The position numbers and the translations under genes are program-made. Below the pieces are notes generated by a model, which was given only the letters and a program-made list of their open reading frames with translations, did not search any database and was not told the origin of the DNA. This document shows, piece by piece, positions 10,201 to 20,832 of a stretch of DNA of 64,000 nt (position 1 is the stretch's first letter; each line of letters begins with the position of its first letter). The stretch comes from Intestinirhabdus alba. Its GTDB lineage: Bacteria > Pseudomonadota > Gammaproteobacteria > Enterobacterales > Enterobacteriaceae. The DNA lies in assembly GCF_009711095.1 (NCBI RefSeq), contig NZ_WMJZ01000006.1, positions 1-64,000 of the forward strand, given 5' to 3'.

Positions 10201-10231
10201 AGGCGGAGCAGGCGAAAGCCTCTCCGCCTTT
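10201..10231 (+). terminator. grcA terminator
   Basis: A stem of AGGCGGAG (10201-10208) with CTCCGCCT (10222-10229) encloses an inner AGGC-GAAA-GCCT hairpin with a GNRA tetraloop. Only a short T run follows. Confidence 0.65.
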
Positions 10232-10405
10232 GGCGTTGAATCAGTAAGCCGCTGCGTCAGGCACGGCGCTATACCCCAGGAATCATCGCCCGCGCTACGC
10301 ATTGCGTGCCTTATCCGTGACGTCAACGCTCTGGCTGAGCTACTCTTTAGCGAAGTGCGCGGCATGGCGAAAAAGTGACAGGCCCGGCGATGCGGACGCA
10401 GGCAG

Positions 10406-10427
10406 AAAAAGCCGGGCTGCGCCCGGC
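10406..10427 (-). terminator. srmB terminator
   Basis: GCCGGGC-TGC-GCCCGGC at 10411-10427, read on the minus strand, is followed by TTTTT. It begins 8 bases after the srmB stop codon. Confidence 0.85.
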
Positions 10428-10434
10428 ACTGTAA

Positions 10435-11769
10435 TTACTCTTCGTTTAGCTGCTGTGGCGTAGCCGCACCGCTCGGCTTGCGGCGCTTGCCAATATTTTT
10501 AGTATCGCGGTGGCGCTTTTTGACCCGCGGCTTCTCTTTTTCTTTCTCTTTTTTCTTCTCGGCGCGCTTCGCCAGCACCTTCTTCGACGGTTTGCCGGTC
10601 GATTTTTCGCTGGGCGCGCGCGTCGTCGGACGCAGTTCGTCAATAACCCGTGCTTTCAGCGGCTCTTCAATATAGCGGCCGATTTTGCCCAACAGCAGGT
10701 GATCGTGTGCTTCAACCAGCGAGATAGCGGTGCCTTTGCGGCCCGCGCGTCCGGTGCGGCCGATGCGGTGCAGATAGGTGTCGCCGCTGCGCGGCATATC
10801 GAAGTTGATAACATGGCTGACGTCAGGAATGTCGATTCCGCGCGCGGCGACGTCGGTGGCGACCAGCACGTTGACCCGGCCATCGGTCAGACGTTTAATC
10901 GCCTCGTTACGCTTTACCTGTACCATTTCACCTTCGAGATAGCAGTTATTGATGCCCGCTTCACGCAGCCAGTTCGCCAGCTCATGCACACGCTCGCGTT
11001 TGCGCACGAAGACGATGGTGCGCGTGGCTTCCGGCTGTTTTAGCAGGTGCACCAGCAGCGCGGTTTTGTGCTCAATATTGTCGGCGCGGTAGTACCACTG
11101 ATGGATCTTCTTGCGCTCGCGGGTTGAGGGAGTGGCCGAAACCTCTACCGGATCCTCCAGCAGGCGCTCGGCGAAATCGTTAATTGCCTCACCTTCCAGC
11201 GTTGCGGAGAAGAGCATGGTCTGTTTACGCCAGCGGGTCTCCCCGGCGATATGCTCGATATCCTGGGCAAAGCCCATGTCCAGCATGCGGTCGGCTTCGT
11301 CGAGGATCAGGGTTTCCACCGCGCGGCAGTCGAAGTTTTCTTCTTTTATATACTGCAGCAGGCGGCCGGTGGTGGCGACCACGATATCCTGGTTTTCACT
11401 GAACACCTCAGCGTGGTTCATATAGGCCACGCCGCCGGTGATGGTCGCGATATCGAGATGCGTATGCCTGGCCAGCTCACGCGCATGATCGGCGACCTGC
11501 ATCGCCAGCTCGCGGGTCGGCGTCAGGATCAAAATGCGCGGCGGGCCGGATTTTTTACGCGGGAAGTCGAGCAGATGCTGCAACGCTGGCAGCAGGTATG
11601 CCGCCGTTTTACCGGTGCCGGTTGGCGCAGAACCGAGTACATCACGGCCATCGAGCGCAGGCGGAATGGCGGCAGCCTGAATGGCGGTCGGGCGAGTGAA
11701 ACCTTTATCCTGGAGAGCGTCCAGCAGGCTTTCGTCGAGTTCAAGTTCGGAAAAAGTCGTTACAGTCAT
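10435..11769 (-). CDS. srmB: ATP-dependent RNA helicase SrmB (DEAD box)
   Basis: DEAD-box helicase that acts early in 50S ribosomal subunit assembly. The 444 residues show the motifs in order: APTGTGKT (motif I), PTRELA (Ia), LDEAD (II, DEAD), FSATL (III, SAT), VATDVAARGID (V) and HRIGRTGRAG (VI). The last 60 residues are a Lys/Arg-rich tail (RAEKKKEKEKEKPRVKKRHR), the usual RNA-binding extension. Divergent from trmM. Confidence 0.96.
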   Translation of the reverse strand: MTVTTFSELELDESLLDALQDKGFTRPTAIQAAAIPPALDGRDVLGSAPTGTGKTAAYLLPALQHLLDFPRKKSGPPRILILTPTRELAMQVADHARELARHTHLDIATITGGVAYMNHAEVFSENQDIVVATTGRLLQYIKEENFDCRAVETLILDEADRMLDMGFAQDIEHIAGETRWRKQTMLFSATLEGEAINDFAERLLEDPVEVSATPSTRERKKIHQWYYRADNIEHKTALLVHLLKQPEATRTIVFVRKRERVHELANWLREAGINNCYLEGEMVQVKRNEAIKRLTDGRVNVLVATDVAARGIDIPDVSHVINFDMPRSGDTYLHRIGRTGRAGRKGTAISLVEAHDHLLLGKIGRYIEEPLKARVIDELRPTTRAPSEKSTGKPSKKVLAKRAEKKKEKEKEKPRVKKRHRDTKNIGKRRKPSGAATPQQLNEE

Positions 11770-11899
11770 GTTCTACCTCAGTGTGGGGCGCTGATTATAG
11801 ACGTTACGGCAGTAATCTTCATCTGTTTGTATGGATATCGCTTCTCAGGTATTGTTCTCGTCCGGCTCTGTCGTCGTATTATTGCAAGGTTCTTGATTC

Positions 11900-12637
11900 A
11901 TGTCCCAGTCTGGCTCAGTGCTTCGCCGCAATGGTTTTACGTTTAAGCAGTTTTTTGTGGCGCACGATCGCTGCGCGATGAAGGTCGGCACCGACGGCAT
12001 TCTGCTCGGGGCCTGGGCACCGGTAGCCGGAGTAAAGCGCGTGCTGGATATTGGTTCCGGCAGCGGTCTGCTGGCGCTGATGCTGGCCCAGCGGACGGGG
12101 GATGCGGTGAAAATTGAGGCGGTGGAGCTTGATAGCGGAGCGGCCGCGCAGGCGCAGTCGAACGTTATGCACTCACCCTGGGCGCATCGCGTCTCGGTGC
12201 ATGTGGACGATATTCTTCAGTGGGCAGTCCGCCAGACCGTGCGTTTCGATCTGATTGTCAGCAATCCACCCTATTACCCTGAAGGCGTGGAGTGCGCCAC
12301 GCCGCAGCGGGAGCAGGCGCGCTACACTACCACGCTGGATCATCAGGCGCTGCTGGCCGTGGCGGCCGGGAGCATCACGGAAGAGGGATTTTTCTGCGTG
12401 GTCCTGCCGGAAGCGATCGGCAATACCTTTACCCAGCAGGCGCTGGATATGGGCTGGCACCTGCGGCTGCGTACGGACGTTGCGGAAAACGAAGCGCGTT
12501 TGCCTCATCGGGTCCTGCTGGCCTTCTCCCCTGAGGCGGGGGAGTGCTTTAGCGATCGGCTATTGATCCGCGGGGCGGATCAGCGCTACTCGGAAGGCTA
12601 TACGGCGCTAACGCAGGATTTCTATCTGTTTATGTGA
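11900..12637 (+). CDS. trmM: tRNA1(Val) (adenine37-N6)-methyltransferase
   Basis: Methylates N6 of A37 in tRNA1(Val). The 245 residues match E. coli YfiC (TrmM/TrmN6). The S-adenosylmethionine-binding loop [12 protein letters not shown] and the catalytic NPPYY motif of N6-adenine methyltransferases are intact. The 3' end overlaps by 16 bases the convergent unidentified frame at 12622-13011. In E. coli the convergent neighbour is nadB. Confidence 0.95.
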   Translation: MSQSGSVLRRNGFTFKQFFVAHDRCAMKVGTDGILLGAWAPVAGVKRVLDIGSGSGLLALMLAQRTGDAVKIEAVELDSGAAAQAQSNVMHSPWAHRVSVHVDDILQWAVRQTVRFDLIVSNPPYYPEGVECATPQREQARYTTTLDHQALLAVAAGSITEEGFFCVVLPEAIGNTFTQQALDMGWHLRLRTDVAENEARLPHRVLLAFSPEAGECFSDRLLIRGADQRYSEGYTALTQDFYLFM

Positions 12638-13011
12638 GGCCAGGCGCTGCCGCATCGTCGTCCGCTCTTTTCCCATAGGTAGCGCCCCCGTAGTCCGTAT
12701 CTGCCGCCGCAGGCCGTCAGTCGAGGCACGTGTTTGATTAAATAAACACCTCTGCCAATATCCCCTCCTTTCAGGCCGTTTTCAATTCTACTGCGCCGAT
12801 TCAGATAATTAAGATGAACCCATAGCACGCCATAAAGCTCCGAAAAAATAAAAAAAGATTTTGTACGCCGCGCCGTCAGCGTCAGATTAGGTGATGAAAT
12901 AAAGCGGCCGTTGGGGTACTCTTCAGGCTGCACAATGGGCATTTCTAAACAGAGAGTGCGATGTTCAGCAGTTGTAGACTTATAATGAGAGATAAGACCT
13001 GTCTGCAGCAT
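12622..13011 (-). CDS. Unidentified small ORF at the nadB position (doubtful)
   Basis: I do not recognise this frame. It occupies the slot between trmM and rpoE where E. coli has nadB, on the same strand nadB would use. The ATG at 13011 gives 129 residues; a TTG 9 bases upstream is also possible, and no convincing ribosome binding site precedes either. The 5' half ([10 protein letters not shown]...) comes from AT-richer DNA than its neighbours. Residues about 45-105 show a weak, eye-only resemblance to a winged-helix layout ([14 protein letters not shown]..., then [11 protein letters not shown]). No L-aspartate oxidase motif is present. It could equally be non-coding DNA. Confidence 0.25.
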   Translation of the reverse strand: MLQTGLISHYKSTTAEHRTLCLEMPIVQPEEYPNGRFISSPNLTLTARRTKSFFIFSELYGVLWVHLNYLNRRSRIENGLKGGDIGRGVYLIKHVPRLTACGGRYGLRGRYLWEKSGRRCGSAWPHINR

Positions 13012-13034
13012 GACAAACAAAGACAGTGCGTGAC

Positions 13035-13062
13035 GGAACTTTACAAAATCGAGACACTCTTA
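13035..13062 (+). promoter_or_regulatory. Sigma-E promoter of the rpoE operon
   Basis: The -35 GGAACTT (13035-13041) and a -10-like TCTTA (13058-13062) are 16 bases apart. The local sequence TGACGGAACTTTACAAAA is the same as the autoregulated rpoE P2 promoter of E. coli. Confidence 0.85.
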
Positions 13063-13088
13063 CCTGTTGCTTGCTCATAGTGCAGCTA

Positions 13089-13148
13089 ATGGAGTGGCGT
13101 TTCGCGAGCGCGTGGAAATTTGGTTTGGGGAGACATTACCTCGGATGA
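13089..13148 (+). CDS. rseD: RseD-like leader ORF overlapping the rpoE start
   Basis: A short frame beginning at the ATG at 13089 reads MEWRFASAWKFGLGRHYLG and stops at the TGA of an ATGA overlap with the rpoE start codon. The same frame and overlap exist in E. coli, where the upstream ORF (RseD) is coupled to rpoE translation. The frame stays open upstream to 13014, so a GTG at 13026 is another possible start. A stop at 13011-13013 makes it shorter than the 51-codon E. coli version. Confidence 0.4.
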   Translation: MEWRFASAWKFGLGRHYLG

Positions 13149-13720
13149 GCGAGCAGTTAACGGACCAGGTCCTGGTTGAACGGGTCCAGAAGGGAGATCA
13201 GAAAGCCTTTAACCTACTGGTGATACGCTACCAGCATAAGGTGGCAAGTCTGGTTTCCCGCTATGTGCCATCGGGCGATGTTCCCGACGTGGTACAGGAA
13301 TCATTTGTGAAGGCCTGGCGCGCGCTGGATTCATTCCGGGGAGATAGCGCTTTCTATACCTGGCTGTATCGTATCGCGGTCAATACGGCGAAAAATTATC
13401 TGGTTGCTCAGGGGCGTCGGCCGCCCTCGAGCGACATAGACGCCAACGAAGCAGAGAACTTCGAGAGCGGCGGGGCGTTAAAAGAAATTTCGAACCCTGA
13501 AAATTTAATGTTGTCAGAAGAGCTGAGACAGATAGTTTTCCGGACCATTGAGTCTCTCCCGGAAGATTTACGCATGGCGATTACCTTACGGGAGCTGGAT
13601 GGCCTGAGCTATGAAGAGATAGCGGCCATTATGGAGTGCCCGGTAGGCACGGTACGTTCACGTATTTTTCGGGCGCGGGAAGCTATTGATAATAAAGTTC
13701 AACCGCTTATCAGGCGTTGA
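13145..13720 (+). CDS. rpoE: RNA polymerase sigma-E factor RpoE
   Basis: Extracytoplasmic-function sigma factor for envelope stress. The 191 residues have region 2 (RYQHKVASLVSRYV...DVVQESFVKAWRALDSFRGDSAFYTWLYRIA) and region 4 (LPEDLRMAITLRELDGLSYEEIAAIM...GTVRSRIFRAREAI), almost identical to E. coli. The ATG at 13145 follows GGGGAGAC and matches the E. coli start. First main gene of rpoE-rseA-rseB-rseC. Confidence 0.97.
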   Translation: MSEQLTDQVLVERVQKGDQKAFNLLVIRYQHKVASLVSRYVPSGDVPDVVQESFVKAWRALDSFRGDSAFYTWLYRIAVNTAKNYLVAQGRRPPSSDIDANEAENFESGGALKEISNPENLMLSEELRQIVFRTIESLPEDLRMAITLRELDGLSYEEIAAIMECPVGTVRSRIFRAREAIDNKVQPLIRR

Positions 13721-13752
13721 CGATAGCGGAATACTGGAAAAGGGTATCAGGC

Positions 13753-14403
13753 ATGCAGAAAGAAAAACTTTCCGCTTTAATGGATGGCGAAACGCTGGAT
13801 AGCGAGCTGCTTCAGACGCTGGCTCACGATTCGGAGATGCAAAAAAACTGGGAAGGCTATCACCTGATCCGCGATGCAATGCGGGGAGATATGCCTGACG
13901 TTCTCCACTTTGATATTTCCGCTCGCGTTATGGCCGCCATTGAAGATGAGCCGCTGCGTTCGGTGACGCCGCCGCTCCCTGAGGCTCAGCCGACGCCGCG
14001 CCAGTGGCAGAAGATGCCGTTCTGGAACAAAGTGCGCCCGTGGGCCGCGCAGCTTACCCAAATGGGTGTCGCGGCGTGCGTATCGCTTGCAGTTATCGTC
14101 GGCGTCCAGCAATATAACGGGCAATCTGACACTTCCCAGCAGCCTGAAGCGCCGGTGTTTAATACGCTGCCAATGATGGGCAAAGCCAGCCCTGTAAGCC
14201 TGGGAGTGCCTTCTGAAGCCAACGTCAGCAGCGGTCAGCAGCAGCAGATTCAGGAGCAGCGCCGCCGCATTAACGCCATGCTGCAGGATTACGAGCTGCA
14301 GCGTCGGCTGCATTCGGAACAGCTTCAGTTTGAGCAGACCCAGACACAGCAGGCCGCTGTGCAGGTGCCGGGAATTCAAACTTTAGGAACCCAAACGCAG
14401 TAA
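13753..14403 (+). CDS. rseA: Anti-sigma-E factor RseA
   Basis: Inner-membrane protein of 216 residues that holds sigma-E inactive until cleaved by DegS and RseP. The N-terminal cytoplasmic sigma-binding domain starts MQKEKLSALMDGETLDSEL. A single transmembrane segment lies around residues 100-118 (MGVAACVSLAVIVGVQ), followed by a Gln-rich periplasmic domain ending in LGTQTQ. Start 13753 gives the E. coli length; the upstream in-frame codons are not conserved. The stop shares one base with the rseB ATG (TAATG), which implies translational coupling. Confidence 0.95.
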   Translation: MQKEKLSALMDGETLDSELLQTLAHDSEMQKNWEGYHLIRDAMRGDMPDVLHFDISARVMAAIEDEPLRSVTPPLPEAQPTPRQWQKMPFWNKVRPWAAQLTQMGVAACVSLAVIVGVQQYNGQSDTSQQPEAPVFNTLPMMGKASPVSLGVPSEANVSSGQQQQIQEQRRRINAMLQDYELQRRLHSEQLQFEQTQTQQAAVQVPGIQTLGTQTQ

Positions 14404-15356
14404 TGAAGCAACTTTGGTTTGCCATGTCACTTGTGGCGGGTAGCCTGTTTATTTCTGTTAACGCCTCGGCCAGCCCTGCGTCCGGGGCGTTATTGCAGCA
14501 GATGAACCTGGCCAGCCAGTCACTGACCTACGAACTGTCGTTCGTCAGCATCAATAAACAGGGCGTCGAATCGTTGCGTTACCGGCACGCGCGGCTGGAG
14601 AATCGCCCGCTCGCGCAGCTGCTGCAGATGGACGGGCCGCGTCGTGAAGTGGTTCAGCGCGGTAATGAGATTAGCTATTTCGAGCCGGGCCTTGAGCCAT
14701 TTACGCTGAACGGCGACTATATCGTCGACTCTCTGCCGTCCCTGATTTACAGCGATGTCAAACGCCTTGCCTCCTATTACGATTTTATCTCCGTAGGCCG
14801 AACCCGCATTGCCGACAGGCTGTGCGAGGTGATCCGCGTCGTGGCGCGCGACGGCACGCGCTATAGCTATATCGTGTGGATGGATATCGGAACAAAGCTG
14901 CCGATGCGCGTGGATCTGCTCGATCGGGATGGCGAAACCCTGGAGCAGTTCCGGGTGGTCTCTTTTACCGTTAATAAAGAGGTTGCCAACAGTATGCAGA
15001 TGCTGGCGAAAGCCAACCTGCCGCCGCTGCTCTCCGTTCCGGCGGCGGAAAAGAGCAAGTTCAACTGGACCCCGGCCTGGCTGCCCCAGGGGTTCCGCGA
15101 AATTTCCAGCGGCCGCCGCCCGCTGCCGACCACCAGTATTCCCATCGAGTCGCGGCTCTATTCCGACGGCCTGTTCAGCTTCTCTGTTAACGTCAATCGG
15201 GCGACGGCGGTCAGCGCCGACCAAATGCTGCGCACCGGGCGCAGAACCGTCAGCACCAGCGTGCGCAACGGCGTCGAGATCACCATTGTCGGCGAGCTGC
15301 CGCCGCAGACGGCGAAGCGGATCGCTGACGGCATTAAGTTTGGAGCGGGGCAATGA
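14403..15356 (+). CDS. rseB: Sigma-E regulatory protein RseB
   Basis: Periplasmic protein that binds the RseA periplasmic domain and shields it from DegS; it senses mislocalised lipopolysaccharide. It is 317 residues with a cleavable signal peptide ending near VNASA and an LolA-like N-terminal half (MucB/RseB fold). It overlaps rseA by one base and rseC by four (ATGA). Confidence 0.95.
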   Translation: MKQLWFAMSLVAGSLFISVNASASPASGALLQQMNLASQSLTYELSFVSINKQGVESLRYRHARLENRPLAQLLQMDGPRREVVQRGNEISYFEPGLEPFTLNGDYIVDSLPSLIYSDVKRLASYYDFISVGRTRIADRLCEVIRVVARDGTRYSYIVWMDIGTKLPMRVDLLDRDGETLEQFRVVSFTVNKEVANSMQMLAKANLPPLLSVPAAEKSKFNWTPAWLPQGFREISSGRRPLPTTSIPIESRLYSDGLFSFSVNVNRATAVSADQMLRTGRRTVSTSVRNGVEITIVGELPPQTAKRIADGIKFGAGQ

Positions 15357-15832
15357 TCAAAGAGTGGGCCACCGTCGTCGACTGGCAGGACGGGCTGGCG
15401 ACGGTTAGCTGCGACGTTAAGGCCTCGTGCAGCGGCTGCGCCTCGCGCGTCGGCTGCGGCAGCCGGGTGTTAAACAAGCTGGGGCCGCAGACGACGCACA
15501 CTATCGTCGTACCCAGCGCGCAGCCCCTGACCCCCGGGCAGAAAGTTGAGCTGGGCATTGCCGAAGGCAGCCTGCTGGGTTCGGCAATGCTGGTCTACCT
15601 GACGCCGCTGTTCGGCTTATTTCTGATGGCATCACTGTTTCAACTGCTGTTCGCCTCCGATCTCGCGGCGCTGAGCGGGGCCGTGCTGGGCGGCGTGGGC
15701 GGTTTTCTGATTGCCCGCGGCTGCTCCCGCAGGCTTGCCGGACGCGAAGCCTGGCAGCCTGTCGTCCTGAACGTCGCGCTGCCGCCCGACGTGCTGCGCG
15801 TATCCGCCGGGGCCGGTGAAACAGAGCGGTAA
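15353..15832 (+). CDS. rseC: SoxR-reducing/sigma-E regulatory protein RseC
   Basis: Inner-membrane protein of 159 residues, the E. coli length. An N-terminal Cys cluster (CSGCASRVGCG) that can bind a metal or cluster is followed by two membrane segments (about residues 75-125). In E. coli RseC contributes positively to sigma-E activity and to SoxR reduction. Last gene of the rpoE operon. Confidence 0.93.
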   Translation: MIKEWATVVDWQDGLATVSCDVKASCSGCASRVGCGSRVLNKLGPQTTHTIVVPSAQPLTPGQKVELGIAEGSLLGSAMLVYLTPLFGLFLMASLFQLLFASDLAALSGAVLGGVGGFLIARGCSRRLAGREAWQPVVLNVALPPDVLRVSAGAGETER

Positions 15833-16015
15833 TTTCACCGGTTTGCTTTAAAAATCGTTACGGCTTCCGCTTCCCGCTATCCTTGCTTTATGAACGTTTC
15901 CTCGCCTCCGCGTTGTAGTGTAGAATGCGGCGTTTCAGTTAAACAGACGTCAGGTTCAGTACAGCGACCTCTAAGAGCCTGGTTAACCAGGCGTAAGGCA
16001 TAATAATTTCCATAT

Positions 16016-17815
16016 ATGAAGAACATACGTAACTTTTCGATCATAGCTCACATTGACCACGGTAAATCAACGCTGTCTGACCGTATTATCCAGATCTGCG
16101 GTGGCCTCTCTGACCGGGAAATGGAAGCGCAGGTTCTGGACTCGATGGACCTGGAGCGTGAGCGCGGCATCACTATTAAAGCCCAGAGCGTGACGCTGGA
16201 TTACAAAGCCTCCGACGGCGAAATTTACCAGCTTAACTTTATCGACACCCCGGGGCACGTGGACTTCTCTTACGAAGTCTCCCGCTCGCTGGCCGCCTGC
16301 GAAGGGGCGCTGCTGGTTGTCGACGCCGGGCAGGGCGTCGAGGCGCAGACGCTGGCGAACTGCTATACCGCGATGGAAATGGATCTTGAAGTTGTGCCGG
16401 TCCTGAACAAGATTGACCTGCCCGCCGCCGACCCTGAGCGGGTGGCGGAAGAGATCGAAGACATTGTCGGCATTGACGCCGCTGACGCCGTACGCTGCTC
16501 CGCTAAGACCGGGATTGGGGTACAGGACGTGCTGGAACGCCTGGTACGCGATATTCCGCCGCCGGAAGGCGATCCGGAAGGCCCTCTCCAGGCGCTGATT
16601 ATCGACTCCTGGTTCGACAACTACCTGGGCGTGGTATCGCTGGTGCGTATTAAAAACGGCACCATGCGTAAAGGCGACAAGGTTAAGGTAATGAGCACCG
16701 GGCAGAGCTATAACGCCGATCGTCTGGGGATCTTCACGCCGAAGCAGGTCGATCGCACCGAGCTGAAGTGCGGCGAGGTGGGCTGGCTGGTTTGCGCCAT
16801 CAAAGATATTCACGGCGCGCCGGTGGGCGATACCCTGACGCTGGCGCGCAATCCGGCGGATAAAGCGCTGCCGGGTTTCAAAAAGGTGAAGCCGCAGGTC
16901 TATGCCGGCCTGTTCCCGGTCAGCTCCGACGACTATGAAGGCTTCCGCGACGCGCTCGGCAAGCTGAGTCTCAACGACGCCTCGCTGTTCTATGAGCCGG
17001 AAAGCTCTACCGCGCTGGGCTTCGGTTTCCGCTGCGGCTTCCTCGGCCTGCTGCATATGGAGATCATTCAGGAGCGCCTGGAGCGCGAATACGATCTCGA
17101 TCTGATCACCACCGCGCCGACCGTTGTTTATGAAGTTGAAACCACGGCGAAGGAGGTGATCTACGTCGACAGCCCCTCCAAGCTGCCGCCGCTGAATAAT
17201 ATCTACGAGCTGCGCGAGCCGATCGCCGAGTGCCATATGCTGCTGCCGCAGGCCTATCTGGGCAACGTCATTACGCTGTGCGTCGAAAAACGCGGCGTGC
17301 AGACCAACATGGTTTATCACGGCAACCAGGTGGCGCTGACCTATGAAATTCCGATGGCGGAAGTGGTGCTCGACTTCTTCGACCGCCTGAAGTCAACCTC
17401 CCGCGGCTATGCGTCGCTGGACTATAACTTCAAGCGCTTCCAGGCCTCCGACATGGTGCGCGTGGACGTGCTGATTAACGGCGAGCGCGTGGACGCGCTG
17501 GCGCTGATTGTCCACCGCGATAACTCCCAGAGCCGCGGGCGCGAGCTGGTCGAGAAAATGAAAGACCTGATCCCGCGCCAGCAGTTTGATATCGCCATTC
17601 AGGCGGCGATTGGCACGCATATTATCGCGCGCTCCACCGTCAAACAGCTGCGTAAGAACGTTCTGGCCAAGTGCTACGGCGGCGATATCAGCCGTAAGAA
17701 AAAGCTGCTGCAGAAACAGAAAGAAGGTAAAAAGCGAATGAAGCAGATCGGTAACGTCGAGCTGCCTCAGGAAGCGTTCCTCGCTATTCTGCACGTCGGC
17801 AAAGACAGCAAATAA
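16016..17815 (+). CDS. lepA: Elongation factor 4 LepA
   Basis: Translational GTPase of 599 residues. The G motifs are in place: AHIDHGKST (G1), RGIT (G2), DTPGH (G3), NKIDLP (G4) and SAKTG (G5). The unusual C-terminal domain ends [21 protein letters not shown]. It acts on ribosomes, influencing initiation and 30S biogenesis. It is 15 bases upstream of lepB and forms the classic lepA-lepB operon. Confidence 0.97.
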   Translation: MKNIRNFSIIAHIDHGKSTLSDRIIQICGGLSDREMEAQVLDSMDLERERGITIKAQSVTLDYKASDGEIYQLNFIDTPGHVDFSYEVSRSLAACEGALLVVDAGQGVEAQTLANCYTAMEMDLEVVPVLNKIDLPAADPERVAEEIEDIVGIDAADAVRCSAKTGIGVQDVLERLVRDIPPPEGDPEGPLQALIIDSWFDNYLGVVSLVRIKNGTMRKGDKVKVMSTGQSYNADRLGIFTPKQVDRTELKCGEVGWLVCAIKDIHGAPVGDTLTLARNPADKALPGFKKVKPQVYAGLFPVSSDDYEGFRDALGKLSLNDASLFYEPESSTALGFGFRCGFLGLLHMEIIQERLEREYDLDLITTAPTVVYEVETTAKEVIYVDSPSKLPPLNNIYELREPIAECHMLLPQAYLGNVITLCVEKRGVQTNMVYHGNQVALTYEIPMAEVVLDFFDRLKSTSRGYASLDYNFKRFQASDMVRVDVLINGERVDALALIVHRDNSQSRGRELVEKMKDLIPRQQFDIAIQAAIGTHIIARSTVKQLRKNVLAKCYGGDISRKKKLLQKQKEGKKRMKQIGNVELPQEAFLAILHVGKDSK

Positions 17816-17830
17816 TTCTAAGGAGCTGGC

Positions 17831-18805
17831 ATGGCGAATATGTTTGCCCTGATTCTGGTGATTGCCACACTGGTGACGGGCATTTTATGGTGCGTGGACA
17901 AATTTATCTTCGCGCCAAAACGGCGGAAGCGCCAGGCCGCCGCGCAGGCGGCGGCGGGTGACGCGCTGGATGCGGTAACGTTAAAAAAAGTTGCCGCGAA
18001 GCCGGGCTGGCTGGAAACCGGGGCGTCGATATTTCCGGTGCTGGCCATCGTGCTCATTGTGCGATCTTTTATTTACGAGCCGTTCCAGATCCCGTCTGGT
18101 TCGATGATGCCGACGCTGTTAATCGGTGATTTTATCCTCGTGGAGAAATTCGCCTATGGCATTAAGGATCCGATTTATCAGAAAACCCTGATCGAGACCG
18201 GTCATCCGAAGCGCGGCGACATCGTGGTATTTAAATATCCGCGGGACACGCGGCTTGATTATATTAAGCGCGCCGTCGGCCTGCCGGGCGACAAGGTAAC
18301 TTACGATCCGATTGCCAAAGAGGTCACCATTCAGCCCGGCTGCAGCTCCGGCCAGGCCTGTGAGAAGGCGCTGCCGGTTACCTACAGTAACGTTCAGCCG
18401 AGCGACTTTGTGCAGACCTTTGCCCGTCGTAACGGCGGAGAGGCCACCAACGGCTTCTTCGAGGTGCCGCTGAATGAAACCAAAGAGAATGGCATTCGCC
18501 TCTCCTTGCGTACTGAAAATCTGGGCGAGGTCTCCCACCGGATCCTGACGGTGCCGATAGCCCAGGATCAGCCGGGAATGTACTACCGACAGCCGGGCCA
18601 GCAGCTGGCCACCTGGATCGTGCCGCCGGGGTACTACTTCATGATGGGCGACAACCGTGACAACAGCGCGGACAGCCGCTACTGGGGCTTTGTGCCGGAA
18701 GCGAACCTGGTCGGCAGAGCGACCGCCATCTGGATGAGCTTCGACAAGCAGGAAGGCGAATGGCCGACCGGCGTCCGCCTGAGCCGTATCGGCGGTATTC
18801 ACTAA
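17831..18805 (+). CDS. lepB: Signal peptidase I LepB
   Basis: Membrane-anchored leader peptidase of 324 residues that removes signal peptides on the periplasmic side. It has two N-terminal transmembrane segments (residues 4-22 and about 62-78) around a basic cytoplasmic loop. The catalytic Ser lies in PSGSMMPTL (near residue 92) and the general-base Lys in IKRAVGLPGD (near 147). The box E motif GDNRDNSADSR is present. An AGGAG site precedes the ATG. Confidence 0.97.
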   Translation: MANMFALILVIATLVTGILWCVDKFIFAPKRRKRQAAAQAAAGDALDAVTLKKVAAKPGWLETGASIFPVLAIVLIVRSFIYEPFQIPSGSMMPTLLIGDFILVEKFAYGIKDPIYQKTLIETGHPKRGDIVVFKYPRDTRLDYIKRAVGLPGDKVTYDPIAKEVTIQPGCSSGQACEKALPVTYSNVQPSDFVQTFARRNGGEATNGFFEVPLNETKENGIRLSLRTENLGEVSHRILTVPIAQDQPGMYYRQPGQQLATWIVPPGYYFMMGDNRDNSADSRYWGFVPEANLVGRATAIWMSFDKQEGEWPTGVRLSRIGGIH

Positions 18806-18817
18806 CCATGTTCTGCG

Positions 18818-18850
18818 TTCACGCTGCCGCGACGGCAGCGTGAATTATTT
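18818..18850 (+). terminator. Terminator after lepB
   Basis: Arms TTCACGCTGCCG (18818-18829) and CGGCAGCGTGAA (18833-18844) are perfectly complementary, with a 3-base loop, and are followed by TTATTTATTA. Confidence 0.75.
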
Positions 18851-18943
18851 ATTAGATAAATCTCCCATGGCTAACGACATCCCCCGTCGTTGTGTATAGA
18901 ATATTCCTCCGAAGATTCAGGCTGGCACCTGCGGGTCGCCACG

Positions 18944-19027
18944 GCACACGAAACAGCATTGTTCCCCCAGACAAAACGCATTTTGCCGTAGGCGGCGCGC
19001 TATTTCTGGCAGGTCTGTTTCGTGTGC
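18944..19027 (+). promoter_or_regulatory. RNase III processing stem in the rnc leader
   Basis: GCACACGAAACAG (18944-18956) and CTGTTTCGTGTGC (19015-19027) are exact reverse complements that close a 58-base arm containing a further CCAGA/TCTGG pairing. It ends 33 bases before rnc. In E. coli a stem-loop in this leader is cut by RNase III to destabilise its own mRNA. The sequence here supports the same autoregulation. Confidence 0.75.
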
Positions 19028-19030
19028 TGA

Positions 19031-20643
<1,613 letters not shown>

Positions 20644-20832
20644 TTGTCCCTGGCTATGACGTTCAACGCGCGGGGTAAGTTATCCGGCGGCCGGGTCAGC
20701 GCAGAGCCCAGGGCTGGCCGGGGCGGCGGAAGCGTCTGTTTTCGGACGTTCGTTCAGGCCGGCGGCCGCGGCGAAATCGTTGCCCGGAGCCTGCGTCCGG
20801 CGCATCCGCATCCTGAGCGGCGGAGCGGATAA
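20644..20832 (+). other. GC-rich spacer with a 62-codon ORF between era and recO
   Basis: In E. coli era and recO are nearly contiguous; here 188 bases separate them. A frame opening with TTG directly after the era stop (or ATG at 20656) runs the whole length and ends in TAATG, sharing one base with the recO start. The product would be Gly/Arg/Pro-rich (ARGKLSGGRVSAEPRAGRGGG...) and resembles nothing I know, and no ribosome binding site precedes it. It may be an insertion remnant that happens to be open, or a coupling device for recO. Confidence 0.3.

Noticed and set aside
12622-12640. C-terminal HINR of the nadB-slot frame as a NadB remnant (NadB ends YINR)
   Set aside because: Those codons are simply the complement of the conserved trmM 3' end, so the match is coincidental.
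16067-17320. 417-codon open frame antisense to lepA
   Set aside because: Shadow of lepA; no motif or start signal.
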